The notes under the pieces were generated by a model. The model made no database searches. It worked only from the letters and a program-made list of their open reading frames with translations, and was not told the DNA's origin. Of a DNA stretch of 64,000 bases, positions 11,480-22,699 are shown in pieces (positions within the stretch are counted from its first letter, which is position 1; the number at the start of each line of letters is the position of its first letter). Source of the DNA: Paraescarpia echinospica (Eukaryota > Annelida > Polychaeta > Sabellida > Siboglinidae); NCBI GenBank assembly GCA_020002185.1, contig CM034534.1, forward strand, positions 67,867,452 through 67,931,451. Direction: 5' to 3'. Made by a program: the position numbers and the translations under genes.

Positions 11480-11735
11480 TGTCAGCCTTCTTCTCATGTG
11501 ATGTAGAGTTACCACAAGGAGAAAACTTGTCTCCTTTGTTATTTGCTATTTACCTGAATGATTTTGAACAGTATTAGTCATAATTATAAGGGACTTGACA
11601 TGGCAGCTGGTGAAATTTACAACAAACTTAGTGATGTTGATGTAGACATTTTCTTGAAAATGTACTACTATATGCTGATGATGCTAGAATGATTCAGTCA
11701 AATACAGATTTCTTGTGTATAACGGAACTATGTCA
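11480..11735 (+). mobile_element. LINE reverse-transcriptase relic
   Basis: The plus strand reads LPQGENLSPLLFAIYLNDFE near 11505-11565, an RT motif of the PQG-SPLLF-IYLND type. After several stops it reads DVDIFLK and, after a frameshift, LYADDARM near 11670, the YADD catalytic motif. Flanks are too decayed to place in a clade with confidence; wording around the YADD box resembles the LINE at 19.2-20.6 kb. Confidence 0.65.
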
Positions 11736-13062
11736 ACTCTTCTAATGGTTGACATTTGGTTGTTTCAGGATGACCCCTTAAAATGTTGGCCTAACTGTCC
11801 AGGGGTCTAGTGGGTGCTGGCTGGGAAGCTATTCCCCTTCCCAAAACTTCTGTCACATGCGGAGTCTGTGTATTGCATGGATATCTATTTTTATGCAGTT
11901 GTTTTATATAAGCAGGAAGTTTGTGAAATTAGTTATTCTTAGGCCACAGAAAGGTAATTCCCAGTTTCTCATCAATGCATGTATTTAAAAACAACATTTT
12001 ATTTTCTATTATAATTATTCCTCTAAATGCAAGACATGGTGCAATAAGTGAACAGTAAACATGTCAACATTTTATTTCCATCATAACCCTTTATGGTCTG
12101 TAACTATGATTCACCAAAAAACATTTGATTACTAATTACCTACAGGGTTGTTTGATTTCTGCCCGGCAGACACGGCAACAATAGGAAATACATGCCATTG
12201 ATAGGCAAACGTGTTCTTTTTATAGAAAACGTCAGTTTCTTTCTGTACCTGTCTACGTATGATAACCATTTGTCTGCCCTGCTCACAATAAACATCACAT
12301 GAATGATAAAAAGAAGATCACTGCCACTTAGCTTGTGGATAATTATTATAAAACTGCTCTGCTACTGCTTGGTGGACAGTTAATTAGTGGCTCAAGTTCA
12401 AATACATCAGGACGTTTTACACACCTGCATGGTAGTTTAGGCTCAGTAGTGTGCTGGCAGCCACTAAACCTATCGGCTTGTGTAAAAAGGATAGTTGGCA
12501 GAAGAACTAACTTCAAAGCACCATTGCATCCATTTAGCCAGGCAGCAGTCACACTGTCCCAGTGTCTGATGCTACCTTTTGCTCTCAAATAATCTGTTCT
12601 CTTAGTTTTACACATGAAGACAATTTGCCATAACTTGATAAGTTTTTGTAGCAGTACGTTTGTACTTCTAGTGTATCAGTTCAACATAACATACATACTG
12701 TGTGCTACATTTGAATGTCATGTATGTAATTTTTCCACGCAATCCATTTGCATATATAATGTAAAACTTCAACAGCCGTTTTCTTCATATTCATTTTGTG
12801 AACCCTACCATGTTCAATGCTCCATAACTTCGCCAATTTTTGTAGCGGTCATAATTTTTGAAACCGTGTAAAGCACTCTACCCAACCTTTACAAGGATGA
12901 AAGAAAACAATGTTACAATTTTTCCGACTTATCACTCATTTGGTCAACCGGGGTCACATATAGACGTATTAGTCCAAAGGACTTCAGGGCCTCTTGGCCC
13001 ATTTTTAAAAATATAAAATCGTATGCAATGATATTCATATGTATTGGATTGTTTCCTCTGTT
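11736..13062. other. Intergenic, no supported gene
   Basis: AT-rich sequence. Overlapping open frames at 12335-12615 on opposite strands have no recognisable motif or start context and are treated as chance. Confidence 0.4.
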
Positions 13063-13308
13063 TTAAATATACTGCTCATCAGGGTTGAGGCTGGCTTCTA
13101 TACTGGTTTGCAGTTGTTTGTGTTCCTTGTGCCATTGGTGCAGCACTGGTTTCTCCATCACCAGATCTGGTTTAGGCAAACAAGTACGCCTCGAGTCGGC
13201 TAACCATTCTGGCTTGAAATCATACCCGTTTGAGCCACGTACTTTTAATTCATTAATTGGATAGCATTTCTTCTTGTTCTTTGCGGCACACCAGACATAC
13301 CGTACCAT
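13063..13308 (-). other. 81-codon orphan frame
   Basis: A minus-strand frame starts MVRYVWCAAKNKKKCYP in a fair initiation context (CC before ATGG) and ends at a stop near 13063. Its composition (basic, with Trp and Cys) is protein-like, and GSNGYDFKPEWL reads like a folded domain. I do not recognise it. It could be a small gene, the first exon of a larger one or a transposon remnant. Confidence 0.3.
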
Positions 13309-13923
13309 GGAATATACTCAAAAAAACGATTAGTACTTTATAGGCGACCAAAACTGCCACAAAGACATGGCACACTTTTTACCTACCCGAGGCTGCTCCT
13401 GCGTACGAATCAAGCACACATGGACCTACGCCCCTAGTTGAGGGAAATGTTCCGATAATAATGTCCCAAGTGGAGCATTGAATTGTGCCTCTGGTGAGGT
13501 GTATTTATTATGTAATTGTATACACGTGTGAAGCCATTTGTGTACAGTTTTGGTTGGACTATTTTGTAAACAAATCCTTAACAATCTCATGAACATTTAC
13601 AAATAATATCATGAGAAGTCAAAATAATTATTATATATTATGTGTGTGCGACAGTAAAAGTTATTAATTGGCAGTGTTTTGTTGATGCGAAATATTATTT
13701 ACCTCCAAGTTATATTGGTTAATAATGATCGTTTTGTATATAATTTAAAGGGAATAAAAACATCTATTGCTCGAATTCATGTTATATTACATCCTGCTAT
13801 CTATTTCCACGTCCACCAAGCCCCCAAAAAAAATCAATGAATTAGAAATTCCACATTTTATGGTGTGCATCCGGACATTTTCGAATATGCATATTTTTGG
13901 CGCGCTTTTCGGGATGCCGAGAT
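13309..13923. other. Intergenic flank of the foldback
   Basis: No gene or repeat recognised. The last 40 bp before 13924 (GGCGCGCTTTTCGGGATGCC) do not match the right flank of the foldback, which marks its left limit. Confidence 0.4.
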
Positions 13924-14363
13924 GTGACGTCACTTATGACACACTCGCATCAGGCCGACTCTTTCCATGCATTCAGAGCATGTTTACAAGGATAGCTTTT
14001 GGGTCGAAACGAGCGTCAGAACGAGTTATTGTGCAATATTCCGACGTAATACAAACACTAGTCATCATAGAGGAACAAACATTTATCTTACGGTTCCACA
14101 TGAATCGAATTTTATTCAAAACAACGAATGCGAATGGGCCTACAAGTCGACTAGGTTTCGCCGAGCTTGGGCTCGTTTTCAGAATAATTATATCGAATGC
14201 AACCAACGGGAGATAATCTACACCAATAAACATACATAGCAAACATATATTGTATCCAGCTACATACAGTAACGTGCATAATCTCATAATATCACTAGAA
14301 TATCGATATATATGACGGAGCTGTACAATTTATCATAACTTAAATCAGTCAAGAGTTTCCGCT

Positions 14364-14446
14364 GGTCCCGCTAGCTCAGTGGGTAGGCGCGTTGGTTGCT
14401 TGTTATTGATTGTACAATCGGGCGACGCCGGTTCAATCCTGACAGC
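14364..14446 (+). other. tRNA-like head in left arm of foldback
   Basis: Contains box A TAGCTCAGTGG (14372-14382) with a D-arm-like continuation and box B GGTTCAATCC (14430-14439). The 5' GGTCCCG has no pairing partner after box B, and the anticodon region does not form a standard arm. It is therefore tRNA-derived rather than a functional tRNA gene. Confidence 0.65.
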
Positions 14447-14910
14447 ATGCAAACCTTTGATTTTCTATACACTTTTTTATGTTTTCACGAAGTAATATAA
14501 AAAAAATCATTTTATACTATAATGCACTGTTTGCAAATAATTTTTATTTTTGTAGTAACTATTTATTCGCCATGAAAATATGGTCATTATATAACGATGT
14601 TTCTAAATTTTATTTATCCAAACAAATATAATGTAATGGATATATAATTTATTAATTGTAAATATATTGTACGGTAATATATTGTAATTATATATGTGAA
14701 AACAGATTGAGATCTGTCTGGATAAATACAATTTAGAAACATCGTTATATATAATGACCATATTTTTATTTTTGTGGTGAATAAATAATTACTACAAAAA
14801 TAAAAAAAATATTTACAAACAGTGCATTATAGTATAAAATGATTTTGTTTATATTACTTCGTGAAAACATAAAAAAAAAGTGTAGTAAAGAAAATCAAAG
14901 GTTTGCATGC

Positions 14911-14991
14911 TGTCAGAATTGAACCGGCGTCGCGCGATTATAAAATCAACGACAAGTAACCAACGCGCCTACCCACTGAGCTAGCGGGACC
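14911..14991 (-). other. tRNA-like head in right arm of foldback
   Basis: Reverse-complement counterpart of 14364-14446: GGTCCCGCTAGCTCAGTGGG on the minus strand and a box B variant, GGTTCAATTC, at 14916-14925. Both tRNA-like heads point inward, toward the spacer of the foldback. Confidence 0.65.
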
Positions 14992-15027
14992 AACGGAAAT
15001 TCTCTGACTGATTTAAGTTGTTATGAT

Positions 15028-15419
15028 AAATTGTACAACTCCTTCATATATCGATATTCTAGTGCTATTATGAAATTATACATGTTACTTTATGTAGCTG
15101 GATACAATATATGTTTACTATGTATGTTTATTGGTGTAAATTATCTCCCGTTGGTTGCATTCGATATAATTATGCTGAAAACGAGCCCAAGCTCGGCGAA
15201 ACCTAGTCGATTTGTAGGCCCATAAATTGTACAACTCCTTCATATATCGATATTCTAGTGCTATTATGAAATTATACATGTTACTTTATGTAGCTGGATA
15301 CAATATATGTTTGCTATGTATGTTTATTTGTGTAAATTATCTCCCGTTGGTTGCATTCGATATAATTATTCTGAAAACGAGCCCAAGCTCGGCGAAACCT
15401 AGTCGACTTGTAGGCCCAT
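15028..15419. repeat. 196-bp tandem duplication in right arm
   Basis: The segment beginning AAATTGTACAACTCCTTCAT at 15028 recurs at 15224, with only a few substitutions (for example TTTACTATG against TTTGCTATG). The first copy stops at TGTAGGCCCAT, where the second begins. The left arm has only one copy, so the duplication postdates formation of the foldback. Confidence 0.9.
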
Positions 15420-15629
15420 TCGCATTCGTTGTTTTGAATAAAATTCGATTCATGTGGAACCGTAAGATAAATGTTTGTTCCTCTATGATGACTAGTGTTT
15501 GTATTACGTCGGAATATTGCACAATAACTCGTTCTGACGCTCGTTTCGACCCAAAAGCTATCCTTGTAAACATGCTCTGAATGCATGGAAAGAGTCGGCC
15601 TGATGCGAGTGTGTCATAAGTGACGTCAC

Positions 15630-15899
15630 GATACCACGTGATCGCCTAGCTCATTAAAATTTCATTTTCCGCGGGAATCGCTTCACAGACGGGCTTAAAA
15701 TCGAATTTATGCTACAAATGTATTTTTTTAATGTTGTCAAATGTTACATACAATGTTAAACTTTGTGTACACATGGAAAAAGGATTTTAGCCAATGCCTT
15801 ATTTTTATTTCCTTTAAATCAGCTAGGCTCATGTATATTTATAAACGTGACATCTTGTTGTCACCACATCTAATTAATTTACGTAGATCATATACATAG
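15630..15899. other. Spacer between repeats
   Basis: No feature recognised between the foldback and the first terminal repeat of the next element. Confidence 0.4.
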
Positions 15900-16195
15900 T
15901 CGATCTCGGCCCACCTATTTAGTTGTTAATTGGCTAGATGTGTTGGCGTGGGGGTATGTGTAAAGATATATTTTTTATGTATATTATGTATAAAGAAATA
16001 GAATGTTACACGGATGTTTACTTGTTTTGTTTTTGATTGATCGCGTCGATCTCGGCCCACCTATTTTAATGAGGTTATTCGCATAGCCATTGTGCTTCTA
16101 GTAAATTAACTTGAACTAATTTTATAGGCATTACAAATTCGATTTGAATTCAAAGCATTTTCAGATATGAAAAAAACAAAGGCACTAATAATCAG

Positions 16196-16330
16196 GTTGG
16201 TGCTCTTGCATTGTTTCGTTGAGCAGATCCTTTCAAGTGATGTGTCTTTGATTTCTGTGCCGTACAAATGTGTTGAGGCAATAGCAATTTGCTTGCTGTT
16301 CTGGCTTTGTTTCATTGAGCAGATATGTTT
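16196..16330 (+). repeat. Direct repeat, left copy
   Basis: GGTGCTCTTGCATTGTTTC, TTGAGCAGAT and GAGGCAATAGCAAT match in order the segment at 17873-18005. The two copies flank a block with RT motifs. The word TTTCATTGAGCAGAT or a near variant occurs twice inside each copy. Confidence 0.55.
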
Positions 16331-16359
16331 GTTTTGTGTCTCTTGTAGTTGTACTCAGA

Positions 16360-17860
16360 ATGCAACGTTACGCAGCTGGATGGAATTTCTTTGATAGGAT
16401 GCTACCCTATTTATAGCAACATTTACTTAAAGGCGGCTGGGGTTATTACGTACCCAGGAGACCAAGCGGAAGGGAGAAAGAACAAGGATGATGATGGAGC
16501 TACTGTACGCATGAGGAGATGGAAGAAACAACGCAGAAGGCGTCATTATATCAGAAGAGATACAGTATGTAAGGCGGTGGTCAGAGTTGTTAGATGGAAG
16601 GGGCGCAGTGTGACGGCATAGCGAATTATTACGAAACAGTTTGTTTGTTATGTTTGTGTATGGGCCACATACGGGAAGAATGAATGCAGAGAAACAGGAC
16701 CTATGTGGTGGAAGAGCACAAGGAAAGAGCGGAGTGTCAAGGAGTAGTTACCAATGCGTCTTGACAAACGAAGTTGCAGAGACAGTGTGCGAAAAGAACG
16801 AAACCTTGAAAGCAATAAAGACGACAGAGGAGGGAGTAGATCAACCGGATGCAAGGCTGATACCCAAATATTGATAGAAGAAGAAAACAGCAAAGATAAG
16901 AGAAATAAAACGCATACGTGACGTGTATAGCAAGCTAGACGAGGATGATAGAAGCAGGTGTGAGACAAGGATAACGATAGTAAGGAGCAAAGATGGGGTG
17001 GTGGTTAAGGTTAGAAATGGGAAGTTAGTGAGATAACAAGAAACACTGTCGAAGGTGTGAGACAGCTGCTTTCAGGGAAGTACTAAACCTTGAAGGAAAT
17101 AACAGACCTTGAGTTACCACGGTAAGTATGAGGTCGTAAAAGGATTTTGGATATGCAAGGCTGTGGGATTTGAGGATATATAAGCGGTCCAAGACACAGT
17201 CCCGGGATCGACTTTGGTGGCAACAACAGTGAGACTGGTGGGAATTCCAGAAACAAGCCATAATGGCGGATGCAGTGTATGAGAAAAGAAAAAGAAAAGG
17301 TGTGGTTGGATATGGGATGTCTGAACGGTTTCCAATTGATATCGGGTTGATGTAACGAAGTGCCCTTAGACATTTATTGTTTGTCATGGTGATAAGAACT
17401 ACTAAGGATAGTCTTTGGTAGACGGTGTATCCAGACGATATGGCCACAATAGCAAATAACGAACAAGAACTACAAGAAGTGTTGGAAGAATGGTTACGGT
17501 GGATGAACATTCAAAGGTAGAGGTGCGACGTTGCATACAAGCGGGACGAATGGTACGTTGGAGAAAGAATGATCTGAAGACAGAGGTTAGGATGCATTGC
17601 AACCTAACGGGAAGATTGGTGAGAAACCGGAAGAGGTGAAAAGGCCACTTGGTAAGAATGGATGCAGGTAAACAACCGAACCATGCAGAGGTGGAATAAA
17701 ATCAAGGACTTGAGAAAATGGAAAGATCACGACTTCGGTTGTTAAAGCACTGCGTGGCGAGAAATATGAGAAGATCGGAGAAATATGAAAGATCTAGAGA
17801 GGGGGGCTGAAAACAATATAATGGAATGAGAGAAAGAGCTGTTCAACAGTGTTACAATAA
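16360..17860 (+). mobile_element. Decayed LINE with RT motifs
   Basis: Plus-strand fragments in shifting frames include a basic stretch (WKKQRRRRHYIRRD near 16520) and a damaged CCHC-like knuckle near 16640. An RT core follows: RFPIDIGLM near 17325, LLFVMVI near 17370, and YPDDMATIANNEQELQEVL near 17430. There the catalytic YADD has become YPDD. A C-terminal GHLVRMDAGKQP lies near 17645. Many stops and frameshifts make it clearly dead. Motif wording suggests an RTE-like or related clade. Confidence 0.65.
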
Positions 17861-17872
17861 TATATCCAACCT

Positions 17873-18005
17873 AGGGTGCTTTTGTATTGATTCATTGAGC
17901 AGATTATTCTGTCTTTTCTTTGATTTGTATATACATGTAATACAAACGCGTGGAGGCCATAGTAATATCGACTTGCTACTCTAGCATTGTTTCAATGAGG
18001 AAGAC
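17873..18005 (+). repeat. Direct repeat, right copy
   Basis: Counterpart of 16196-16330, sharing GGTGCTTTTGTATTGATTC, TTGAGCAGAT, GAGGCCATAGTAAT and GCATTGTTTCAATGAG with modest divergence. It brackets the RT relic on its 3' side. Confidence 0.55.
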
Positions 18006-18249
18006 GTCTTTGTTTGAATAACGGCTTAGCCGTTATACTTACCTGCCTGTTTACTGCATCCATATATAATGCTATAATGAATTAAAACCGGAAAGTATGT
18101 ACATATATATATTATATACAAAAGTGAAATATTTTATATTAGAAGACTGGTGTCCTTTTGAATTTATATGCATGTTACTTTAAACATAGACTATAGTTTA
18201 TTTTAACTTAATAAAATACAATTAAACAGATCATACACTCAACAATTTT

Positions 18250-18660
18250 TTTATGTTTGCTTTGTAAAAAAATTAAGTACATTATCATGCACACAATAAT
18301 ACAGAAAAACACGATAACTGATCATTATTGTTTCACGTATCAAAGAACCCCATTGCATTTGGTCTTTGATGTCTGCTATTGTTGCATCGTGAGTCGTTGC
18401 GACCGCAGTTGTGAAGTTGAAGCTGTGTCTCTTATTCACATCTGCCCATTGTAAAAAGAGCATCGGAACAAAGCTACCGACACCTGCGGTATCTAACTGG
18501 ACCATGAATGTTTTGAATGAAGAATCGAGCAGATCTTGCGTGTCAGGTATTCCTGTGATTTATAAAACGGTTCAGGGTACTGCTTGTCTTATGATACGAT
18601 TGCAGTCATCGAGCGTCGTCGTCATGAACACTGTACAGTGCTGGGTGTATATCTACAAGT
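18250..18660 (-). pseudogene. Protein-like relic, unrecognised
   Basis: The minus strand reads CNRIIRQAVP, then in other frames TGIPDTQDLLDSSF and MVQLDTAGVGSFVPMLF, followed by FTTAVATTHDATIADIKDQM. Coherent protein-like stretches joined by frame changes suggest a decayed coding sequence. It lies inside the doubled-inverted-repeat element and could be a remnant of that element's own gene, but no family was recognised. Confidence 0.35.
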
Positions 18661-19187
18661 ACTGAGTGTATATTCTGTTAACTTTATCGTATTTTGTGCA
18701 GTTATTCCATAATAGGTTTTTTTTAAGCAGTACTTTATTGATACTATTATCAGACACGTCACATCTATGAAGTGTATATGAGTAACATTTACTGAATGCA
18801 ATGGTGATATTATGTACGTATAATTGATAACTTAAATACGTTTTTATACACTTGATATTATGACACAATTACATTGTGATTTCTATATAATGATTACACG
18901 TGTATGATTATGGTAATATTATATATATATTCCACGAAACAGGGAAAACATAACACAGCGGTGTAAATAATTAACTCATTCACCTCATCCCCTGGTTGCC
19001 GTACGAATAACGTCATCCTAAAAATGAGGTGGGCTGAGATCGACGTTGGTAGTAGGCCTAAAACCAAAACATCAAGCATTTCACAATTCTTGACATATAC
19101 ATTTTACAAGAAACTCGTTTACAATAAACAGTTTGTATTTCATATGAATCCACTTAATAACTAAAATAGGTGGGCCGAGATCGATGG

Positions 19188-20612
19188 AATAGAATAGAAT
19201 AGAAGTTTATTCACTCTAACCACATGTCTGGGTGATAATTACCCAGCAGTCTACGATACTAACTGTTTAAAGTCATGTTTATACAGGCTCCTGGGTAACA
19301 TATATATATATATATATATATATACACTAGGTAGAACATTGAACATATATGTGATGTAGTTTTAAACCATGCAGGATGAATTTTGCCAGGCTGTCAATTG
19401 TGTCTGGATCATTGGTTTGTAGTATATGTACAAATTTATGTACATTAGGGCTATATATATTACCCGAAAACATACACTTATATTTAATTCTCAAGTCTGG
19501 TAACTTGGTACATTCATATAAAAAGTGAAATTCATCGCCTATTACATCTTCATCACAAATGTTACAAAGTATCTCATTCCTAGATATGTTAAAGTGTTTA
19601 ATTATTAAAGTTAAAGTCTATTGTTATTAACTGGCAATTTGTATGGTCCTATTTTGAATTGAAATAATGCTTTTTAAGTGTTCGGAAAGAGTTTTGGTAT
19701 ACCTTTCTTTTCCATGGGAGAATATAAAAAGTTGATACATCATGTTATCATTACTAGCATTTATAATTATACTGTGCCAAAGTTGCTTAAATCGATCACA
19801 TTCACATTTGTGTATAATCTTCATATATAATTGATGCCATTACTTTGAAAAAATTATTAACATATTTAATCCAAGGTGAAGCGTGTACATTTTTACAAGA
19901 TTATATAAGATTGTGTACATTTTAAAGTTTATCATCACTACCTTTTAATATTCTTGTCCAATAACAAATTATACTCTGTTTTATAATGATTGACAGTGGA
20001 TATCTTCCTAGCTCTCCATATATTGGCATATTATGAGAAAATGTTGACACTCCGAAAATGAATTTACATAATTTAGTATGCACTTTCTCTAATATATCAA
20101 CATTTTCATAACCCCACACTTCACAACCATACAATCAGATTGATTCTATGCAACTATCAAATAATTTAAGCATAACATCAGTTGGTAGATTCAGGCGCCT
20201 GCTTTTTTGTATGGGTGATTACATAGACTTTGATGCTTTATCATGCAGTAATTTGTTGGCTTTAACAAATGATCCATTCCAGTTAAAGCAAATATCACCA
20301 ACGTCACCAAATTTAAATATAGGTATGTTACATAACCTTGTCTTAGACCTAGCAAAGACCATGATTTTATATTTTATTGATGTTAACCGTCATAACAGTA
20401 TTCATCCAGTAGGTTAAGATGCCTCTGTATGTCACGCTCATTTTCAGCCATTAGGACAGTATCATCTACATACAGGAAAACAAATAGGTTTAACATTCCA
20501 TTAATGCCATCATTATTGTCATTATATAATTTATCTATAACATTTAGTGTATTCCATTTCTGTGTTGTGAATAATGTTTCCATATCATTGAGTGAAGTGA
20601 CCACAAAATGGT
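19188..20612 (-). mobile_element. LINE ORF2 3' half (minus strand)
   Basis: The minus strand encodes the RT core FLYVDDTVLMAENERDIQRH (20400-20460). Further on it reads LYGCEVWGYENVDILEKVH and GELGRYPLSIIIK (19922-20134), then a C-terminal Cys/His-rich segment with CNICDEDVIGDEFHFLY (19490-19580). It ends with a pentanucleotide tail, (TTCTA)n, at 19188-19207. Frameshifts and stops are scattered throughout. At about 20612 it is abruptly replaced by a plus-strand LINE. Confidence 0.8.
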
Positions 20613-22665
20613 AATGGGCAAACTCAAACTGGACGTCAAGGCTAAAAAGAAGAAGTTGATAAACAAGAGACCACCAAGTGTTGATACCACACAAATAAGA
20701 ACAGAAAAGATCGAATTCCAACTCGAACTGCGAAACCGATTCGAGACACTACAAGGACTAGACAACAACAACACCATGAGCGAAAACATCACTGAGATGA
20801 TCCAACTAAGTCCGACAAGTGTAGCCAAAGCAACCAACAGGCATGTAAAGACGAGAATATCGTCACATACACGAGCACTGATGAAGAAACGACGAGAAAA
20901 GGTGGATAACGGCGACCGTAACAACAAATAGAGTACGCACAAATATGCAAGGCCATCAAAAAATAAGCGAAGGAGGACATCAGGAAGTACAAACAAGAGT
21001 TCATACGAGAAAGGTTTATGGCATCAAAGAGCCTGTAGAAAGCAAGAAGAACACAGGCACTAGTCCGAGACAGACTGATTACACTTCTAGACAAGCAGGT
21101 CAGAGAAATACAAGACCAAGATATGATCATGGAATGAATAGAGAAATTCTACACCGAACTATACGACAGCGAACAGAGTAACGTAATTCGCACCGACCCG
21201 AAAGAGGTACCAGAGATAACACCACGGGGAGATGGAAGCAGCGCTAAGAGATATGAAGATTGGGAAGACATCAGCCATCAACCATGTAAACATTAAAACA
21301 TTAAAAGCAAGAGAAGATACCATCTCGAAGTCACTGGCTAAGCTGTATACCAAATGCTTATTAGAAAGACGAATACCCATCGCATGGAAGAACGCAAAGA
21401 TGTTGATAATCTTCAATAATAGAAATAAGAAAGACTTAAAGAACTACAGGCCGATTTGTCTGTTATCAAACATCTACAAATTACTCACAAAGATATTAAC
21501 GAATAAGCTAAAGAAGACACTCGACGAAAATCAACTACGAGAGCATGCAGGATTCAAAAGCAGCTACTCAACGACATATCACATACACGTCGTAAACCAA
21601 CTGAAAGAGAAGTGTCGAGAATATAATATTCCGCTCTGCATCGCTTCCGTCGACTACGAGAAGGCTTTCGACTCGTTGCAAACTCAAGCAATACTGACCT
21701 CCCTTCAAGAACATGGAATAGAAGACGTGTACATCGAACTCCTGAAAGACATCTACACCAACAGCTCAGTGACAGTCCATCGACACCATATTGCTCGAGC
21801 TGTTTACGTCAACACTCAAACGCATATTGCGAAGACTGACCTGGGAAACCAGAGGCTTGAGGATAGACGGAGAATATCTCAATGATCTTCGCTTCGCCGA
21901 CGACATACTCATATGCGCTACTATACCGCAAGAACTATAAAAAAATGCTACAGGAGCTAGCTGATGAAAATGAAAAACAAGGTCTAAAGATGAACATTTC
22001 GAAAACAAAAGTGATGCTAGAAAATGACACACCAATATATATCAGCACCACGCAGATAGAGAACGTTGAAAACTACATCTATCTGGGACAGCGATACAGT
22101 ATCAGAAACAAAAACCAAGACAAGGAGATTCAAAGAAGAATCATCGTCGGTTCGACAGCATTCGCCAAAAAACCGCGACATCTTCAAGGGTAGCTTTGGA
22201 ACCTGCTTGAAGAGACAAGTCTACAACTCATGCGTACTTCCAGAGATGACATACGGCGCGGAAACATGGGCACTCACCATCCAGGCAAAGAACAAGTTTG
22301 CAGCCGCACAAACAAAGATGGAAATAAGTATGTTAAACATCATATGTCGGGAGAGAAAAACAAACATCAGAAGACAAAGGTCATAGAAATGATAGAACAA
22401 ATCAGAAGACAGAAGTGGACCTGGGCATGGCACATTAGCAGACTACAAGATACCCGATGGACATGGCGTATCACAACCTGGAGACCTTATGAAGGGAAAC
22501 GATCTAGAGGACGACCGGCGAGACGGTGGAGAGACGAAGTAGACGAGTACTGGAAGGGCACCATCATAGCTCAAGACAGGCAGGGTTGGAAACGACATGC
22601 TGAGGCATTCGCCCAACCACGTATCATTATGGCTGCACAATGATGATGATGATGATGATGAACTG
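20613..22665 (+). mobile_element. RTE-like LINE, 5'-truncated
   Basis: The plus strand carries the linker (KIEFQLELRNRFETLQ near 20715) and the RT: NYRPICLLSNIYKLLTKIL near 21440, HAGFKSSYSTTYHIHVVNQL near 21545 and SVDYEKAFDSLQTQAIL near 21650. An internal deletion near 21785 removes the GDxxSP motif, and the FADD equivalent is degraded. The thumb (NYIYLGQRYSIRNKNQDKEI near 22065) and C-terminus (KWTWAWHISRLQDTRWTWR, then RGRPARRWRDEVDEYWKG) follow. It ends with a (TGA)n tail at 22642-22665. Overall order and wording match the RTE-like family. Multiple frameshifts and the deletion make it inactive. Confidence 0.85.
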
Positions 22666-22699
22666 ATGAAGAACCGCCATTGCACACATAGACATGTAG

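Larger units (their letters stand above)
13924..15629. repeat. Large foldback: about 0.7-kb inverted arms
   Basis: The left arm (13924 to about 14622) returns as reverse complement in the right arm (about 14719 to 15629). Both outer ends are GTGACGTCAC (13924-13933 and 15620-15629), followed inward by TTATGACACACTCGCATCAG. The inner ends are TGGTCATTATATAACGATG and its complement, leaving a spacer of roughly 95 bp. Outer arm portions are nearly identical: a 90-codon frame reads the same at 13967-14239 (+) and 15314-15586 (-). Central portions differ more. The right arm is longer because of an internal 196-bp duplication. Flanks just outside the GTGACGTCAC ends do not match each other. It looks like a foldback or MITE-type element. 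Confidence 0.9.
15900..19184. mobile_element. Element with doubled terminal inverted repeats
   Basis: The word TCGATCTCGGCCCACCTATT occurs at 15900 and 16046 on the plus strand. It recurs as reverse complement at 19163-19184 and, slightly changed, at 19021-19045. The outer pair stays alike for about 20 further bases (AGTTGTTAATTGG against AGTTATTAAGTGG). The inner pair shares a different continuation (ATGAGGTTATTCG against ATGACGTTATTCG). Copies on each side are about 140-146 bp apart, giving a symmetrical double-ended structure of 3.3 kb. The interior holds a dead LINE (+) and a minus-strand protein-like relic. No transposase was recognised. A minus-strand LINE begins directly at its right border. 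Confidence 0.6.

Noticed and set aside
12335..12615. Overlapping 85-89 codon ORFs on both strands
   Set aside because: No motif, start context or splice signals; both strands open by chance.
13967..14239. Conserved 90-codon protein duplicated at 15314-15586
   Set aside because: The identity is fully explained by the inverted repeat. No codon-like substitution pattern or motif, and overlapping frames are equally open.
14364..14446. Functional tRNA gene
   Set aside because: Box A and box B are present, but acceptor and anticodon stems do not pair and the same sequence is part of a duplicated foldback.
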